From: Cryptomeria japonica | Taxonomy: Eukaryota; Streptophyta; Pinopsida; Cupressales; Cupressaceae | Assembly (NCBI RefSeq): GCF_030272615.1 | Contig: NC_081406.1 | Coordinates: 479,976,900 to 480,040,899 of the forward strand | Length of the DNA stretch: 64,000 nt | Direction: 5' to 3' | Part shown: positions 1-11,515 of the stretch, piece after piece | Position numbering within the stretch: position 1 is the first letter of the stretch | How the letters are laid out: the number at the start of each line of letters is the position of its first letter | Program-made: the position numbers and the translations under genes | Notes under the pieces: model-generated | Told to the model about the DNA's origin: nothing | What the model saw: the letters and a program-made list of their open reading frames with translations, nothing else | The model's database searches: none

Positions 1-2025
1 GAAACTGAGTTCAATCAGAAGAAGAGAGAGAAGCAGGAAGGTAATGCAAGTAAGTTTGTTGAAAAGGTTTCACAGGACATCAAATCATTGATTGATGTTG
101 TTCTAGAGAAAGGTTGGAAGAGGAAAGAACCAAAAATGTTCATTGAGCCTATTGCAATAGAGTTTGCATCTGATGATGATACACCCCTGTCATTCAAAAG
201 GGTAATAAGGAAGAAAACTGAAGAAACTAAGGTAGAGGCTTAGAAGCAACCGGTTAGGAAAGTTACTATCGAGGTACCGACACAGAGAAGAGAACCAAAA
301 GAGACACCTTCAGCCCCATCTGGTACTGGAAGGAGAAAGAAGAAGGATGGCATTGATCTTGCACTTGAATCTAGTAATGTAACTACTATTCCACCAAAGA
401 CTTGTGCAGAGTTAGTTGATGAAATTACTAAAGATGGTATGTTAAAGAATGTACAGTTTTATTAATGAGTATTTAGATAATGATGAACAAAGAGAGGTAG
501 AGGAAGCAATTTTGTTATATTTGGATATTTATAAGAAAGCCCTATTAGGAATTGAAGAGCAAATACCGACACAGTTGTATGATATGTTAGATGCTAGAAG
601 AATATCAACAATGCAAGAGGACAAGCATATAAAGATTCAAGAGTTGTTATCTGTTTGTGTTTCTATTGCTCTAGAGGAGATGGATAAGAAACTTGAAGTT
701 ACAGATAGGAAACTCTTTAACAACAAGCATAGAATAATCAATCTTATGTTAGGAAGGGTCATTGAGATAATCAAGGAGACCCACAAGGCATGGGTTAAGT
801 TCTTTGAAGAGAACCATAGTTTTTATACTTCACCAGAATCTAAGACAGATACTGCAGACATCTCGATTGAAGGGAAGGGTAAAGGTATTATGGGTAATTC
901 ACCCTCAATTTTGAAAAACATTAAGATAGTGGAAATTGAGCCCTTGATAGATACAAATATGTAGACAAATGTTGAGATACCGACAAATACAAAGAGTGTA
1001 CAAGTTGATAATCAACAGGTTACTAATGTTGAGGACAACAGTCCTCCAGATCAGATTGTGTAGGATGAGGATAAAGTTCCTAGGGAGGAACCAACAGTTA
1101 TTGAGACTGCACCAAGTGGCGAATCCACCGATGCAAGTGAGGAAGCTATAAAGGTTAAATCATCAGAGGAGAAGAAAGAGAAATCCGACAGGGAATCGGT
1201 AGTGAGTCCATCATTGTTGTTAATTGACACCTCACAGGTTGAAAAGAAAAGCATAACTGAGATGAGTTCTACTGAGCTCATGATGATGGTTGCACATAAA
1301 ATGACGAAGGAGGGATCTATGGATAAAGGGGTTATTGATCAGTCTATCACTGTTTTACATAGACTTGTCCTAGAGTGTAAATTTAGCAATGAAGTGAGCC
1401 CATTCGACAAGCTTAAGATAATCATTGAACACGTTTCAAAGGATTTTCAGTCCTTGTAGCAGATATCAAACCAACAAGTACTAGAGATATTCACATAGGC
1501 AAAGAGAGCTACATTTGATCAAATGATTGAGTCGGAGAGGAAGGAAATCAATGATAAGATGAAGTTGATTGATATTACTTTGAGGCAGTGTACCAATATT
1601 TACAGAGTATGTTGTAACACAGGTTTACTTGAAATTGATTTGGATAAAAAGATTAGGGACATTCAGAAGAAAATTGCAGGTATAGCCAATTCTTTTATGG
1701 AGTAAATTCATTAACTACATGCATTGATGGTCAGATTTTGGTTTTGGAAGCCCGAGTTTTTGCTCTTGAGAGGGAAAAAGACAAAATCATAAGAAGAGCC
1801 AGAAGTCTTAGAGGTTTGGTGAGTCCCCGGTTGGATTCACTTAGTGTACATAAGGAGTGTATAGATATGGTTGGCAAGCCCACACCGACAGAGTTAAATG
1901 AGAAAGAGTCATTTGCCCATATGCTACATGGACTTATATCTATTTCCAAAACTTTCAAATCTAGTTGGGATACCTATCTTGAGCTATTGGAGAAGGCCTC
2001 TCTGGATATTTTCAAATACATCTAG
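1..2025 (+). pseudogene. decayed accessory ORF between pol and 3' LTR (lysine/glutamate-rich, coiled-coil)
   Basis: A once-continuous reading frame is traceable through several stops (for example at 241, about 962, 1062, 1457, 1496 and 1702) and a frameshift near 450-465. The product is rich in K, E and S. A basic-acidic linker is followed by long amphipathic stretches likely to form coiled coils, for example near 500-780 and 1520-1700. The last segment, about 1740-2025, ends in TAG just before the 3' UTR. No catalytic motif is recognised. Position just upstream of the polypurine tract fits the extra ORFs known downstream of pol in some plant LTR elements. Function is unknown and the gene is clearly dead. 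Confidence 0.55.
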
Positions 2026-2295
2026 CTCCGGTAAGGTATTTTGGGACATATTCATTGTATAGTCTTTCATTCTTTGTCCCGGTTTTCAATTTTTGGTACT
2101 TTTTTGGGTATTTTTGATGGAATTGATGTCAAAGGGGGATAGATATTGATGTGAAAAAGAAAAAGAGGGAGTTGTATACATTAGGGGGAGTATAGGTGGA
2201 AAATATTCAGAATATTCATCTCAAGGGGAGTAGGCTCAGGATGGAACCGATAGTTGGAAACTATGACCATTTTTCACATGAGTGTTGCCATCAAT

Positions 2296-2310
2296 GCCAA
2301 AGGGGGAGAT
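2296..2310 (+). other. polypurine tract of the 1-3251 element
   Basis: The purine run AAAGGGGGAGAT directly abuts the LTR start at 2311. Plus-strand DNA priming in LTR elements uses such a tract. The same context, in inverse orientation, flanks the 3' LTR of the 3532-10992 element. Confidence 0.75.
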
Positions 2311-3251
2311 TGTTGGCAATTGACACTAAATTGGTTGGTTTCAATATGTTGTCATTGATGGCAACATGGCAACTTCTTCGGACTTCATATTTTGGGTTAG
2401 TTGTGTATTGGTGGGCACTTCACAGACACTACACTAGCACCGACAGGTTGGAAGGAATTCTTTGGATATCGACAACGCAGGCCGACATGGTTTAGAATCA
2501 GGTTATCGGTATTGGAGGCCGACATCTTTTGGATCCGGCATCGACAATTGTTTTTGATATTCATGTATTTATATTATCTAGCTGACATGTATATTCATAT
2601 TGTAAATATCTTTGTAAGCCGTCATAAGGCATGATGAATTCTAAAGGGTATATAGGTCAATTGGTTAGATCATTTTGATATATGATAGGATATGGATGAG
2701 AATATGTATAAGGAAGGAAATAATGAAGGAGCTGCAAAATATATGAGAGATATTATGTATGTGAGGATATTTTTGTAAAGGGTTATTCCGGTATAGGGTT
2801 AAGGGTTTCAGATCGAAACAGACAAAGCTTAACCGAAACTGTATTCAGGCATAGAAGATTCAATCTTTGCAGTTCAATAATTTCTCTAGATTGTAGTCTA
2901 GATTTGAATATAGTCAGTGAGGCTCCTTTTATGAGTGAGCAATGTGCTCTAGGCTGTAAGCCTTCGTGCAAGTGCATGCCCCTATATTTTGTAATATCTC
3001 TTCATATGGCGAGCGGATTGATATTGTGGGACACAAATCCCACCGTGGTTTTTTCTCTTTGAGGTTTTCCACATATAATTTTGTGTGTTATGGTATTCAT
3101 TTATGTGATTGGCTTATTGATTGCTTTACTTATTGGAATTCTATATGTATTGGTATACCGGTCGGTGTATGCATGCTTTAATAAGGTTGAAATTAATCAT
3201 TTTGGTAGAACATTGATTCACTCCCCCTCTCAGTGTTCTTGGATTCCAACA
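2311..3251 (+). repeat. 3' LTR (941 bp), Copia-like
   Basis: Starts TGTTGGCAAT right after the polypurine tract and ends TTCCAACA, giving short inverted termini TGTTGG/CCAACA. A CCCCCTCTCAGT motif close to the 3' end is shared with two other LTRs in this window (19232-20734, and 3532-5825 read on the minus strand), which links the three families. I did not find the partner 5' LTR. Confidence 0.75.
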
Positions 3252-3339
3252 TGTAATTCCTCCTTCGAACACAAATTTTTGATAAAGTATAACCCACAGA
3301 TTATGTCATCAATAGAATTAACTTAGGCAAGTAAACACA

Positions 3340-3531
3340 TGAAGGAGCAGTGGAAGATTAGTTGGTATGCGGATGGATAGGTTGTTGAGTCAAGGGAGTC
3401 ATTTATAAGTTCTGCAGTTGTTTTGATAAATAATTTGGAAGGAGTCAAGTCTAAAATTGACAAAACATTGGATCTTTTCTCACAAGAATTGGAAACACAA
3501 GAGAAGAAGTTTGACTTGTCATTGAAGTTAG
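3340..3531 (+). pseudogene. left half of a coiled-coil ORF split by a retrotransposon
   Basis: A + frame here (stop-interrupted at about 3388) encodes a Lys/Glu-rich helical segment. It reads directly into the segment at 10998 once the 3532-10992 insertion and one copy of its GTTAG duplication are removed. The two halves therefore formed one ORF before insertion. It resembles in style the accessory ORF at 1-2025, but I cannot align them confidently. The stretch 3252-3339 shows nothing recognisable. Confidence 0.55.
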
Positions 3532-5825
3532 TGTTAGACACAACACACCACTAAAAGCGGGAGGAGGTGAATTAGTGGTTCTCAAATCTCTTTCTCTTTT
3601 GCAAACCTATGTGAGCATACCAGTTGATAGATTTAACTCAATGCAGGCTTACCAGTTATGGAGGAGACTAGCATAAGTGCAAACACACTCACAAGGGGAC
3701 AACACATAACACCAACATATACGAGGAAAAACCAAGATGGGAAAAACCTTGATGAGCAAAGTTGTTGGAGTCTACTGCTCCAATGCAACCTCACAATAAA
3801 CACAATTACAAATTTTAGGGCACCAACCCAAGGAGCACCAACCCCTACTTGATTTATGGGCTACAACCCAAAGGAGAACCAACCCCTGACTTTAGGGCAC
3901 CAACCCAAGGAGCTACAACCCCTGCACCGAGCTACAACTCAGTGTTCACAATGTAAACATCAAATACATAAGTAGTTATCTTGTTACAAGTGAATCTTGC
4001 AACCACTATACATATCTTACTCTGTCGGTGAGATACCATCTCTGCTTCACCAACTCACTTCTCTGCTTCTCTTCACCTGCTGCTTCTCTATTGTTAAGCC
4101 CTACCAGTTTATGTATCTTCTGAATTGCTCTCACTATATCTCCTCCTCATTTCTTTGCTCTTCACCGATTCAACTCTTCGTCGATTCTCTGTCTATCTTC
4201 TTTGTAGTCTCCTTCACCTCTGTTCTGCCGGTATGAATACTACCGATTCTTCTCTCCAACCGGTTGAATGCTTCAACCAGGTTCTCTCTAACTCCCACTC
4301 TCTTCATAGATGCTCGTTGAGAACTTGGCTGACTTGCTCTTACTTGCAGAAGTCTTCAACTTCACAATCGCACAATATTCTTCTATTCAACAACAACAAA
4401 CATTCTCTTCAGCCCCCACACTTATAGCCAGGTTTTCCCTCCAAAAATGAATTCAAAATCCAAGCGGTTAGGGTTCCCTCACCATCCTTGAGGCAAACCA
4501 AATCCAATCAGATATTGCACGATCTGATCTTTCTGAGATCCAATTGCACAACTCTTCCATTTTCGCATCTCCTAGATCACACCTTTAATCTCTGGCGACT
4601 TGCTTTTTATCCTAATAGTTGATCCCTTGGTTAATGATGAAAGAATTGTCGTGATATTTCCTCCATCGCCTTGATCTTCTCAATCGCTCTTATTTGACTC
4701 ATAGTTGTCTTCCAAACCTCGAGCCTCAAACCCCTGCAATAGCTCTGCAACATGTCCCGTGATTTGAGTGACTTCTCATTAAAGTTGACCAACCCTGCAA
4801 CAACCTTGTCAATGTACATTCCATCTTTATCCACATGCATGTTCGCCACGTTGACTCCATGTGGCATCCATATCGACTAAATGCCAGCTTGGCACTTCAT
4901 GTTGGTCCAAATAGGATCATCGATCAACCACTCAACCAATTCCTCTTTCCTGTCGATTCATTAATCTCGCCGGTACCACACACTGTACCGGTAACCTTAT
5001 CATATATGCATTATGCACCTTGCTCATTTTACCAGTGAGCTTTACATACTGGTTATCACTCTTGATGATACCAGTCATCATGCTTCGCTAGACTCCTTTA
5101 TTGGTCAGACCATTCTCCTCTAACTGTATCTGCTTAGCCGGTTTGTCTGAATGACAAACACATCACTCTTTTGCTGTATCAACATCTTAGCATGCCTTCT
5201 CTATCGGTCCAATGCATAACCTTGATCTCATGCACTTAAGGCATTCTCTCAATTTACTCATGGATCTAGAGTGATCCTTCAAGTTCTTGCCTTTACCTAT
5301 TTACTCTTATTTCACCAAACTATAATGCACTTAATGCATTTAGGGGATAAGCTCCACTTACTTGGTGGAGGAACACCTTGTCATCTGCTCATGTGAGTTC
5401 CATGTTTGTGCAACATATTTTCAAACATGCATATGTGAACCGATGTAAGCACATACATTGGCAGTCATTGCTTCTCATGATGATTGCATCTTCATCTGGT
5501 GGGAGTCCTATTGTTCTGCAACCTCACAACATACCAGTGACCTATTCAATCTTCTCTTCCGGTGTGGATGTGATTCAGAGAACATTCTGCCTCTTCATCA
5601 TAAATAACTGCTCAAACACCTCTCTATCTCATCACACAAGTCGAGCATTAACTTGTGTGCAGGTGACTCCTGAGGTCATCTTCCTTACCTTACCGGTGTT
5701 CTGCAACACAAGGTGATATCCAAGATATCACATCATGTACTCCTTCATAGGAGTGTTGCACCTACATCTCATCTATCGGTGGTCATCCCATACCGATTGA
5801 CAACAATGACAACACAATGCCAACA
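3532..5825 (-). repeat. 3' LTR (2294 bp) of the gag-only Copia element
   Basis: Begins TGTTAGACAC and ends ATGCCAACA on the + strand; read on the minus strand it starts TGTTGGCATT, preceded by a polypurine tract. It matches 8741-10992 over its whole length with scattered substitutions and small indels. It is rich in ACCGGT-like words. Open frames inside it, such as those near 5378-6195, have no protein-like features and are treated as chance. Confidence 0.9.
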
Positions 5826-5840
5826 ATCTCCCCCTTTGGC
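5826..5840 (-). other. polypurine tract of the 3532-10992 element
   Basis: On the minus strand a run reading AAAGGGGGAGAT precedes the LTR start at 5825. It has the same core as the tract before 2311. Confidence 0.8.
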
Positions 5841-7137
5841 ATTGATGTCAACACATGTAATATCCGACATACTACATAGTCTTTCTCCCCATTATTGTGA
5901 TCCATGGATTTACACACATGTAGTATGCGGTATACTGCAGAATCCTTCTCCCCCTTTGACAATAATGGCAAAGGGCACTGTCAGGATATTATTTCTCTTG
6001 TATGTACCATTCACTGACATAATACTTTTCTCCCCCTTTGTCTTTATTGTACATAACACTTCCTTTGATACCACTTGTCATCTTGTCACCGGTTGTTACA
6101 TATTCTCAAGTCACAATACTTGTGGTGGGGAGCTTAACCATCAACTAACACCAATTGAGCATGCACGTCCAATGCAATTTGAGCTCAATTTGTAGAATGA
6201 CTGACGTGCAGCTTGGCCAGTCAGTATCCTTGCAAATTCAAGCAAGCCAACTATTTATCATGAGCACTTGAACTCCCCCTGAGTCATACATCTCAGGTGC
6301 TTATCTCCAGTCAGGTACAGTACCGGGGCTTCAATCTTCTTCATATACAGGTTTAGCTGTGCATATGTGATCATCTGATGATCCTTCAACTCCATTGTAA
6401 CCACCACATCCTATGACATGATCCTAAATTTTCCCAATGCCATATAATGACATCATCATGCCAAGAGACAAACCGGTTAGCCCAAATACATGCAAGCTTG
6501 CATGAACAACAACTGGGGCCAACATATGCCATTCAGGTCTCCATCAACACCTCCTGAGACATAATTTCACTCCATGCTACCGGGGCTAATGCAATGCTCT
6601 CCAACCTTATTGTCTTACATAACCTGCAAGTACCTGTTAGCATACATGCTGGTAACATCCTGCACATACCGATTAACATCTGATGCCAATTGTTAACCTT
6701 CACTATTTGAAACATGCAGTGGTGAGCCATCACTAATCTGTAGGTGTGTAGTCAAGGCAACATCTATACACACCTATCTTTATATTTTCATCCTTCATAC
6801 CAACAACATCATGTTCTTTCATGTTGCCTCCTTCACTGAGGGGGTGGAAGATAAGTTCAATATGCTACTCCCCCTAGGATCCTGCATATCCTTTAGGCCT
6901 TAGGAGATATCACTTGTGCGTTGAGTGCACGGTGCTGGTTCACAATCTTCTTCCTCCATATCTGCTTGGTCTCACCCTTCTTCCCATTTCCAGATTCTTC
7001 ATTACGACTTAAAGTAGTGCTATAGTAGCACACAACCTCAATCCCAACTTCATGATTGGAAAATCTCTTGACATACCTGTTTGACCATCTTCTCCTGGTC
7101 ATGTTGCTTTGACTAGTGACCGGAACCGGTGAACCTC
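5841..7137 (-). other. non-coding internal region where pol is deleted
   Basis: About 1.3 kb between the gag remnant and the polypurine tract. I see no protease, integrase or RT motifs on either strand. Several CTCCCCCTTTG-like pyrimidine blocks on the + strand (around 5885-6035 and 6270) look like repeated copies of the polypurine-tract context, so this may be a rearranged 3' untranslated region. Confidence 0.6.
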
Positions 7138-7617
7138 TTACTCCTGCAGTGACATTTCTCCTTTGGTTCCATGTAGGTCTCTGCCTTCCATATGCTCTGT
7201 TTTCACTTTTCTGTAGAGCATGGCCATTTTGTCGACCCCCATGTGACTGCAGGTTCCTCTTCCTGCATTCAAACTCTCTATGGTCATATCCATTGTAGTT
7301 ATGACAATCTTTGCATAACCAAGAGAAGGGAAATGCATGTATCTACTTCTGGATACATCTTTCCCATAAGCATGATTTCTATGAGATCCTACATTATCCT
7401 TTCTAGATCTCTTTCTACATTCCCCTACCATATGGTCATAATTATTACAAGTAAAGCAATAATCGGTAAATGATGGCATATGACTTACATATTTACTTTG
7501 CCATGCATGAGGAGATCTTGCCGGTTTTGCATCCCCATCTTTTCCTTTTTGAGAATGGAACCTTGGTTGTCCATTCTGAGCACCTCTTTCATCTGATCTC
7601 TTCTTCTTCTCCCACAC
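7138..7617 (-). pseudogene. gag C-terminal part with a CCHC zinc knuckle
   Basis: This frame contains CFTCNNYDHMVGEC, a textbook C-x2-C-x4-H-x4-C nucleic-acid-binding knuckle in a basic context, as at the C-terminus of Copia Gag. It is in a different frame from the gag N-terminal part, with stops between, so Gag is broken. The C-terminal part of this frame has no recognisable retroviral domain, and pol does not follow. Confidence 0.75.
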
Positions 7618-7824
7618 TTGATTCCCCCTGTGGGTGGTAGCATTTTTCTATCCTCTGCTGGTAGAGGGTCTCCTTTGCTGCTTCCTCATCTTCCTGCTTC
7701 CGGTGGAGTTTTCTTCTTCCATCTTCCCCTTACCTCTGGGATCTGCATGAAGATTCCTTTTTTCAGCATTGATCTTTACTTTTGTCTGCAAGTCCACACC
7801 AGTTGTGGTCAGGTCAACCTTATT

Positions 7825-8739
7825 TCAAGGAGCATATCTAACTTGGGAGGTCTGGCTTTTGTTCTCTCCAAGCAGCCACTGAAGTTTTTTGTCTTTTATC
7901 TCTAGCTGAGAGGTTAGATCTTCACACCAACATTTCTTGGTGTTTTCTGCCTGGGTCTTCAACTCTGAGATGCATTTCTTAGATTCTTCAAGGTATTTGA
8001 GTAACCGGTTCTGCTCCACAATAGCAATATTCTTGAATAACTTGTATTCCCTTTTAACTCTATTGAGTTCTTCAAGTGTATTTGCAAGCTCTTCTTCAAG
8101 GTCAACTTCTGCTACTTCTTCATCATCAAAAGGGTCTTGATGGCTAGAACTATCTACCATGTCTTCCTCTTCATCATCATCACTGCTAAACACATCTTGT
8201 TGAGGGGAACTGTTTGCCCAACCACTTTCAGATTCTTGGGCCACGAAGAGTTGAGCTCCTTCTTCATCACTGCTACGGCTGCTAGTAGATCTATCTTCAT
8301 CATCCAGATAAATATGAGAGGTATTTCTCATATTTGCTTCAATTTCTGGTTCTACAGTTGAGGGTTCATTTCCATAGAGCTTCTTCAATCTTTCCCATAA
8401 GCTCTTTGTTGTTTTACACCTGTCCACCTGTGAAGAGACATCACCGGTGAGTCCACTGAAAATAGCCTTGATGGCTTCTTCATTGCACTGGATTTTTCTT
8501 TCTTCTACAAATCCAGTAGGAAGATTGACCTTTCTAGGGAGACCATCAACTACTAATATCCATACATCAAACACTAAAGAGGATAGGAAAACTTCCATTC
8601 TGCAACACCAAATAGAAAAGTTTGAACCATCAAATACTGGAGCAGAGATAGACACTAAACAAACCATTGTGTCCTTAAGCCGGAATCTACCCAAGTTGGA
8701 GAACACTCTTCTAATCAAGAACCTACGCTTGGATACCAA
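7825..8739 (-). pseudogene. gag N-terminal part of Copia element (304 codons)
   Basis: The likely true start is the methionine near residue 25 (about 8667); the longer frame runs back into the primer-binding site. The residues after it (APVFDGSNFSIWCCRMEVFL) match the conserved opening of plant Copia Gag, followed by SLWERLKKLYGN, typical of the UBN2/gag domain. The middle is very acidic (runs of D/E, about residues 150-215) and the C-terminal third is a probable coiled coil. It ends at a stop before the zinc knuckle, which lies in another frame downstream. Gag would form the virus-like particle; this copy is broken. Confidence 0.8.
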
Positions 8740-8740
8740 T
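8726..8740 (-). other. primer-binding site
   Basis: On the minus strand, ATTGGTATCCAAGCG follows directly after the LTR end at 8741. TGGTATC is the usual start of the site complementary to initiator methionine tRNA; the rest deviates from the common TGGTATCAGAGC. Confidence 0.7.
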
Positions 8741-10992
8741 TGTTAGACATAATGCACCACTGAGAGGGGGAGGGGGTGAATAAGTGGTACTCAAATCTCA
8801 TTCTCTTTTGCAAACCTATGTGAGCATACTAGTTGATAGATTTAACTCAATGCAGGCTTACCAGTTATGGAGGAGACTAACATAAGTGCAAACACACTTA
8901 CAAGGGGACATCACATAACACCAGCATATACGAGGAAAACCCAAGATGGGAAAAACCTCAGTGAGCAATGTTGCTGGAGTCTACTGCTCCAATCCAACCT
9001 CACAATAAACACAATTACAAAGTTTAAGGCACCAACCCAAGGAGCACCAACCCCTGACTTTAGGGCACCAACCCAAGGAGCTACAACCCCTGCACCAAGC
9101 TACAACTCAGTGTTCACAATGTAAACATCAAATACATAAGTAGTTATCTTGTACAAGTGAATCTTGCAACCACTAGATATATCTTACTCAGTTGGTGAGG
9201 TACCATCTTTGCTTCACCAACTCACTTCTCTGCTTCTCTTCACCTGCTGCTTCTCTGCTGGTAAGCCCTACCGGTTTATCTCTCTTCTAAATTACTCTCA
9301 CTGTATCTCCTGCTCATTGCTCTGCTCTTTACTGATTCAACTCTCTGTCGGTTCTCTGTCTATCTTCTCTGTAGTCTCCTTCACCTCTGTTCTACTGGTA
9401 TGAATACTACTGGTTGTTCTCTCCAACCAGTTGAATGCTTCAACCAGGTTCTCTCTCACTCCCACTCTCTTCATAGATGCTCGTTGAGCGCTTGGCTGAT
9501 TTTCTCTTACTTGCAGAAGTCTTCAACATCGCAAGCACACAATATTCTTCTATTCAGCAACAACAAACATTCTTTTCGGCCCCCACACTTATAGCCAGGT
9601 TTTCCCTCCAAAAATGAATTCAAAATCTAGGTGGTTAGGGTTTCCTCACCATCCTCGAGGCAAACCAAATCCAATTAGATCTTGCATGATCTGATCTTTT
9701 TGACATCCAATTGCACAACTCCGCCATTTTCACATCTCCTAGATCACACCTTTCATCTCTGGCGACTTGCTTTTTACCCAAATAGTTGATCCCTTGGTCA
9801 ATCATGAAAGAACTGTCGTGATGTTTCCTCCATCACCTTGATCTTCTCAATCTCTCTTAGCTGACTCGTAGTTGTCTTCCAGACCTCGAGCCTCAAACCC
9901 CTGCAATAACTCTGCAACATGTCCCGTGATTTGAGTGACTTCTCATTAAAGTTGACCAACTTTGCAACAACCCTGTCAATGTACATTCCATCTTTATCCA
10001 CACACATGTTCACCACGTTGACTCCATGTGGCATCCATATCAACTAACTGCCATCTTGGCACTTCATGTTGGTCTAAATAGGATCACCAACCAACCACTC
10101 AATTGGTTCCTCTTTCCTGTCGATTCATTAACCTCGCTGGTACCACATATTGTACTGGTAACCTTATCATATCTGCATTATGCACCTTGCTCATATTACC
10201 AGTGAGCTTTACACACCGGTTATCACTCTTGATGATAGCAATCATCGTCCTTCACTAGACTCCTTCATCGGTCATACCATTCTCCTCTGACTGTATCTGC
10301 TCAACCGGTTTGTCTGAATGACAAACACATCACTCTTCTGTTGTACCAGCATCTCAACATGTCTTCTCTGTCGGTCCATTGCATAACCCTGATCTCATGC
10401 ACTTAAGGCATTCCCTCAATTTACCCATGGATCTAGAGTGATCCTTCAAGTTCTTACCTTTACCTATTTACTCTTATCCCACCAAACTATAATGCACTTA
10501 ATACATATAGGGGATAAGATCCACTTACTTGGTGGAGGAACACCTTGTCATCTGCTCATGTGAGTTCCCTGTTTGTGCAACAAATCTTCAAACATGCATA
10601 TGTGAACTGGTGTAAGCACATACACTGTCAGTCATTGCTTCTCATGATGACTGCATCTTCATATGGTGAGAGTCCTGTTGTTCTGCAACCTCACAACATA
10701 CTGGTGACCTGTTCAATCTTCTCTTCCGGTGTGGATGTGATTCAGATAACATTCTACCTCTTCATCATAAACAACTGCTCAAACAACTCTCTATCTCATC
10801 ACACAAGTCGGGCATTAACTTATGTGCAGGTGACTCCTGAGGTCATCTTCCTTACCTTACCGATGTTCTGCAACCCAAGGTGATATCCAAGATATCACAT
10901 CCTGTACTCCTTCATAGGAGTGTTGCACATACATCTCATCTACCGGTGGTCATCCCATACCGGTTGACATCAATGACAACACAATGCCAATA
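8741..10992 (-). repeat. 5' LTR (2252 bp) of the gag-only Copia element
   Basis: Second LTR copy, from TGTTAGACAT to ATGCCAATA on the + strand. The CCCCCTCTCAGT motif (minus strand) lies just inside its 3' end near 8755-8770. The terminal base pair differs from the expected CA, and the adjacent GTTAG duplicate fixes the boundary. Confidence 0.9.
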
Positions 10993-10997
10993 GTTAG

Positions 10998-11515
10998 AAG
11001 ATTTCCAATTAGATGTTCTAGTTGATAATGGAGTAGTGGTCTCAAGGGAAATGTATATTGAATAGAGAGAGGCATTGGAACATCAAATGAACACTTTGGA
11101 AATACTTATCAAAGATATGAGAAAAGCCCAAAAGGAATGTAATGATAAGGGAAAGGAGATCATTGAGAAGATATCATCACTTCCTTGTACATTCCTTTAT
11201 GAAAATCAAAAGCCTCTTCATGAATATTCTATTATCAAAGAATTCAACTTGCTTGTTGGCGAAGAGGTTGATAAACAGGTGTTTTCATTATCTTCTATTG
11301 ACAAGTTAATAGACATCCAAGTTAATCTGGATGATTTAGCCTCTCTTTTGAAAAAGCATAAGAAATGTTACGCGAGTCTCAAAGATTCTCTCACTAGGGT
11401 CAAAGTCATTACAAGCCATACCAAGGGACGCGATGAAGAACATATGAAAGTAGTTCTACAAAAATTCAAGGATTTCATGAAACAAGACCAAAATGTAGTG
11501 TTTGGTGACACTTAG
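10998..11515 (+). pseudogene. right half of the split coiled-coil ORF
   Basis: Reads in frame with 3340-3531 across the excised insertion, has one stop near 11062, then runs open for 146 codons (11075-11515) to TAG. The product is Lys/Glu-rich and helical, with no cysteine cluster, transmembrane segment or catalytic motif visible. It looks like the C-terminal end of a retrotransposon accessory protein, judging by composition and by an LTR-like untranslated region after it. I do not recognise the family. Confidence 0.5.

Larger units (their letters stand above)
1..3251 (+). mobile_element. 3' end of a Copia-like LTR retrotransposon, left-truncated by the window
   Basis: This is the 3' part of an element whose gag-pol lies, or lay, left of base 1. 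Visible in order are a decayed accessory ORF (1-2025), a short untranslated stretch, a purine-rich tract abutting 2311, and an LTR 2311-3251 that opens TGTTGG and closes CCAACA. The LTR start and the polypurine context resemble the complete Copia derivative at 3532-10992, which supports the Copia assignment. No pol is in view, so the superfamily is inferred from LTR style. The right target-site duplicate cannot be checked because the left end is missing. Confidence 0.75.
3532..10992 (-). mobile_element. Copia-type LTR retrotransposon, deletion derivative, TSD GTTAG
   Basis: A complete minus-strand insertion of 7461 bp. The LTRs are 3532-5825 (3') and 8741-10992 (5'). Five-base duplicates GTTAG sit at 3527-3531 and 10993-10997. 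The terminal dinucleotide of the 5' LTR has decayed (TA on the + strand where CA is expected). The internal part is only 2.9 kb: primer-binding site, gag with one CCHC knuckle, then about 1.3 kb without coding capacity and the polypurine tract. Protease, integrase, RT and RNase H are missing, so it can move only with enzymes supplied in trans. The two LTRs carry many scattered differences, so the insertion is not recent. Confidence 0.92.

Noticed and set aside
5378-6195. Frames of 112 and 160 codons in the 3' LTR and internal region of the 3532-10992 element
   Set aside because: The homologous frame in the other LTR is similarly long but both lack coding features; LTR sequence in antisense orientation.
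7138-7905. Plus-strand frames opposite gag
   Set aside because: Shadows of the minus-strand Copia gag with its CCHC knuckle.
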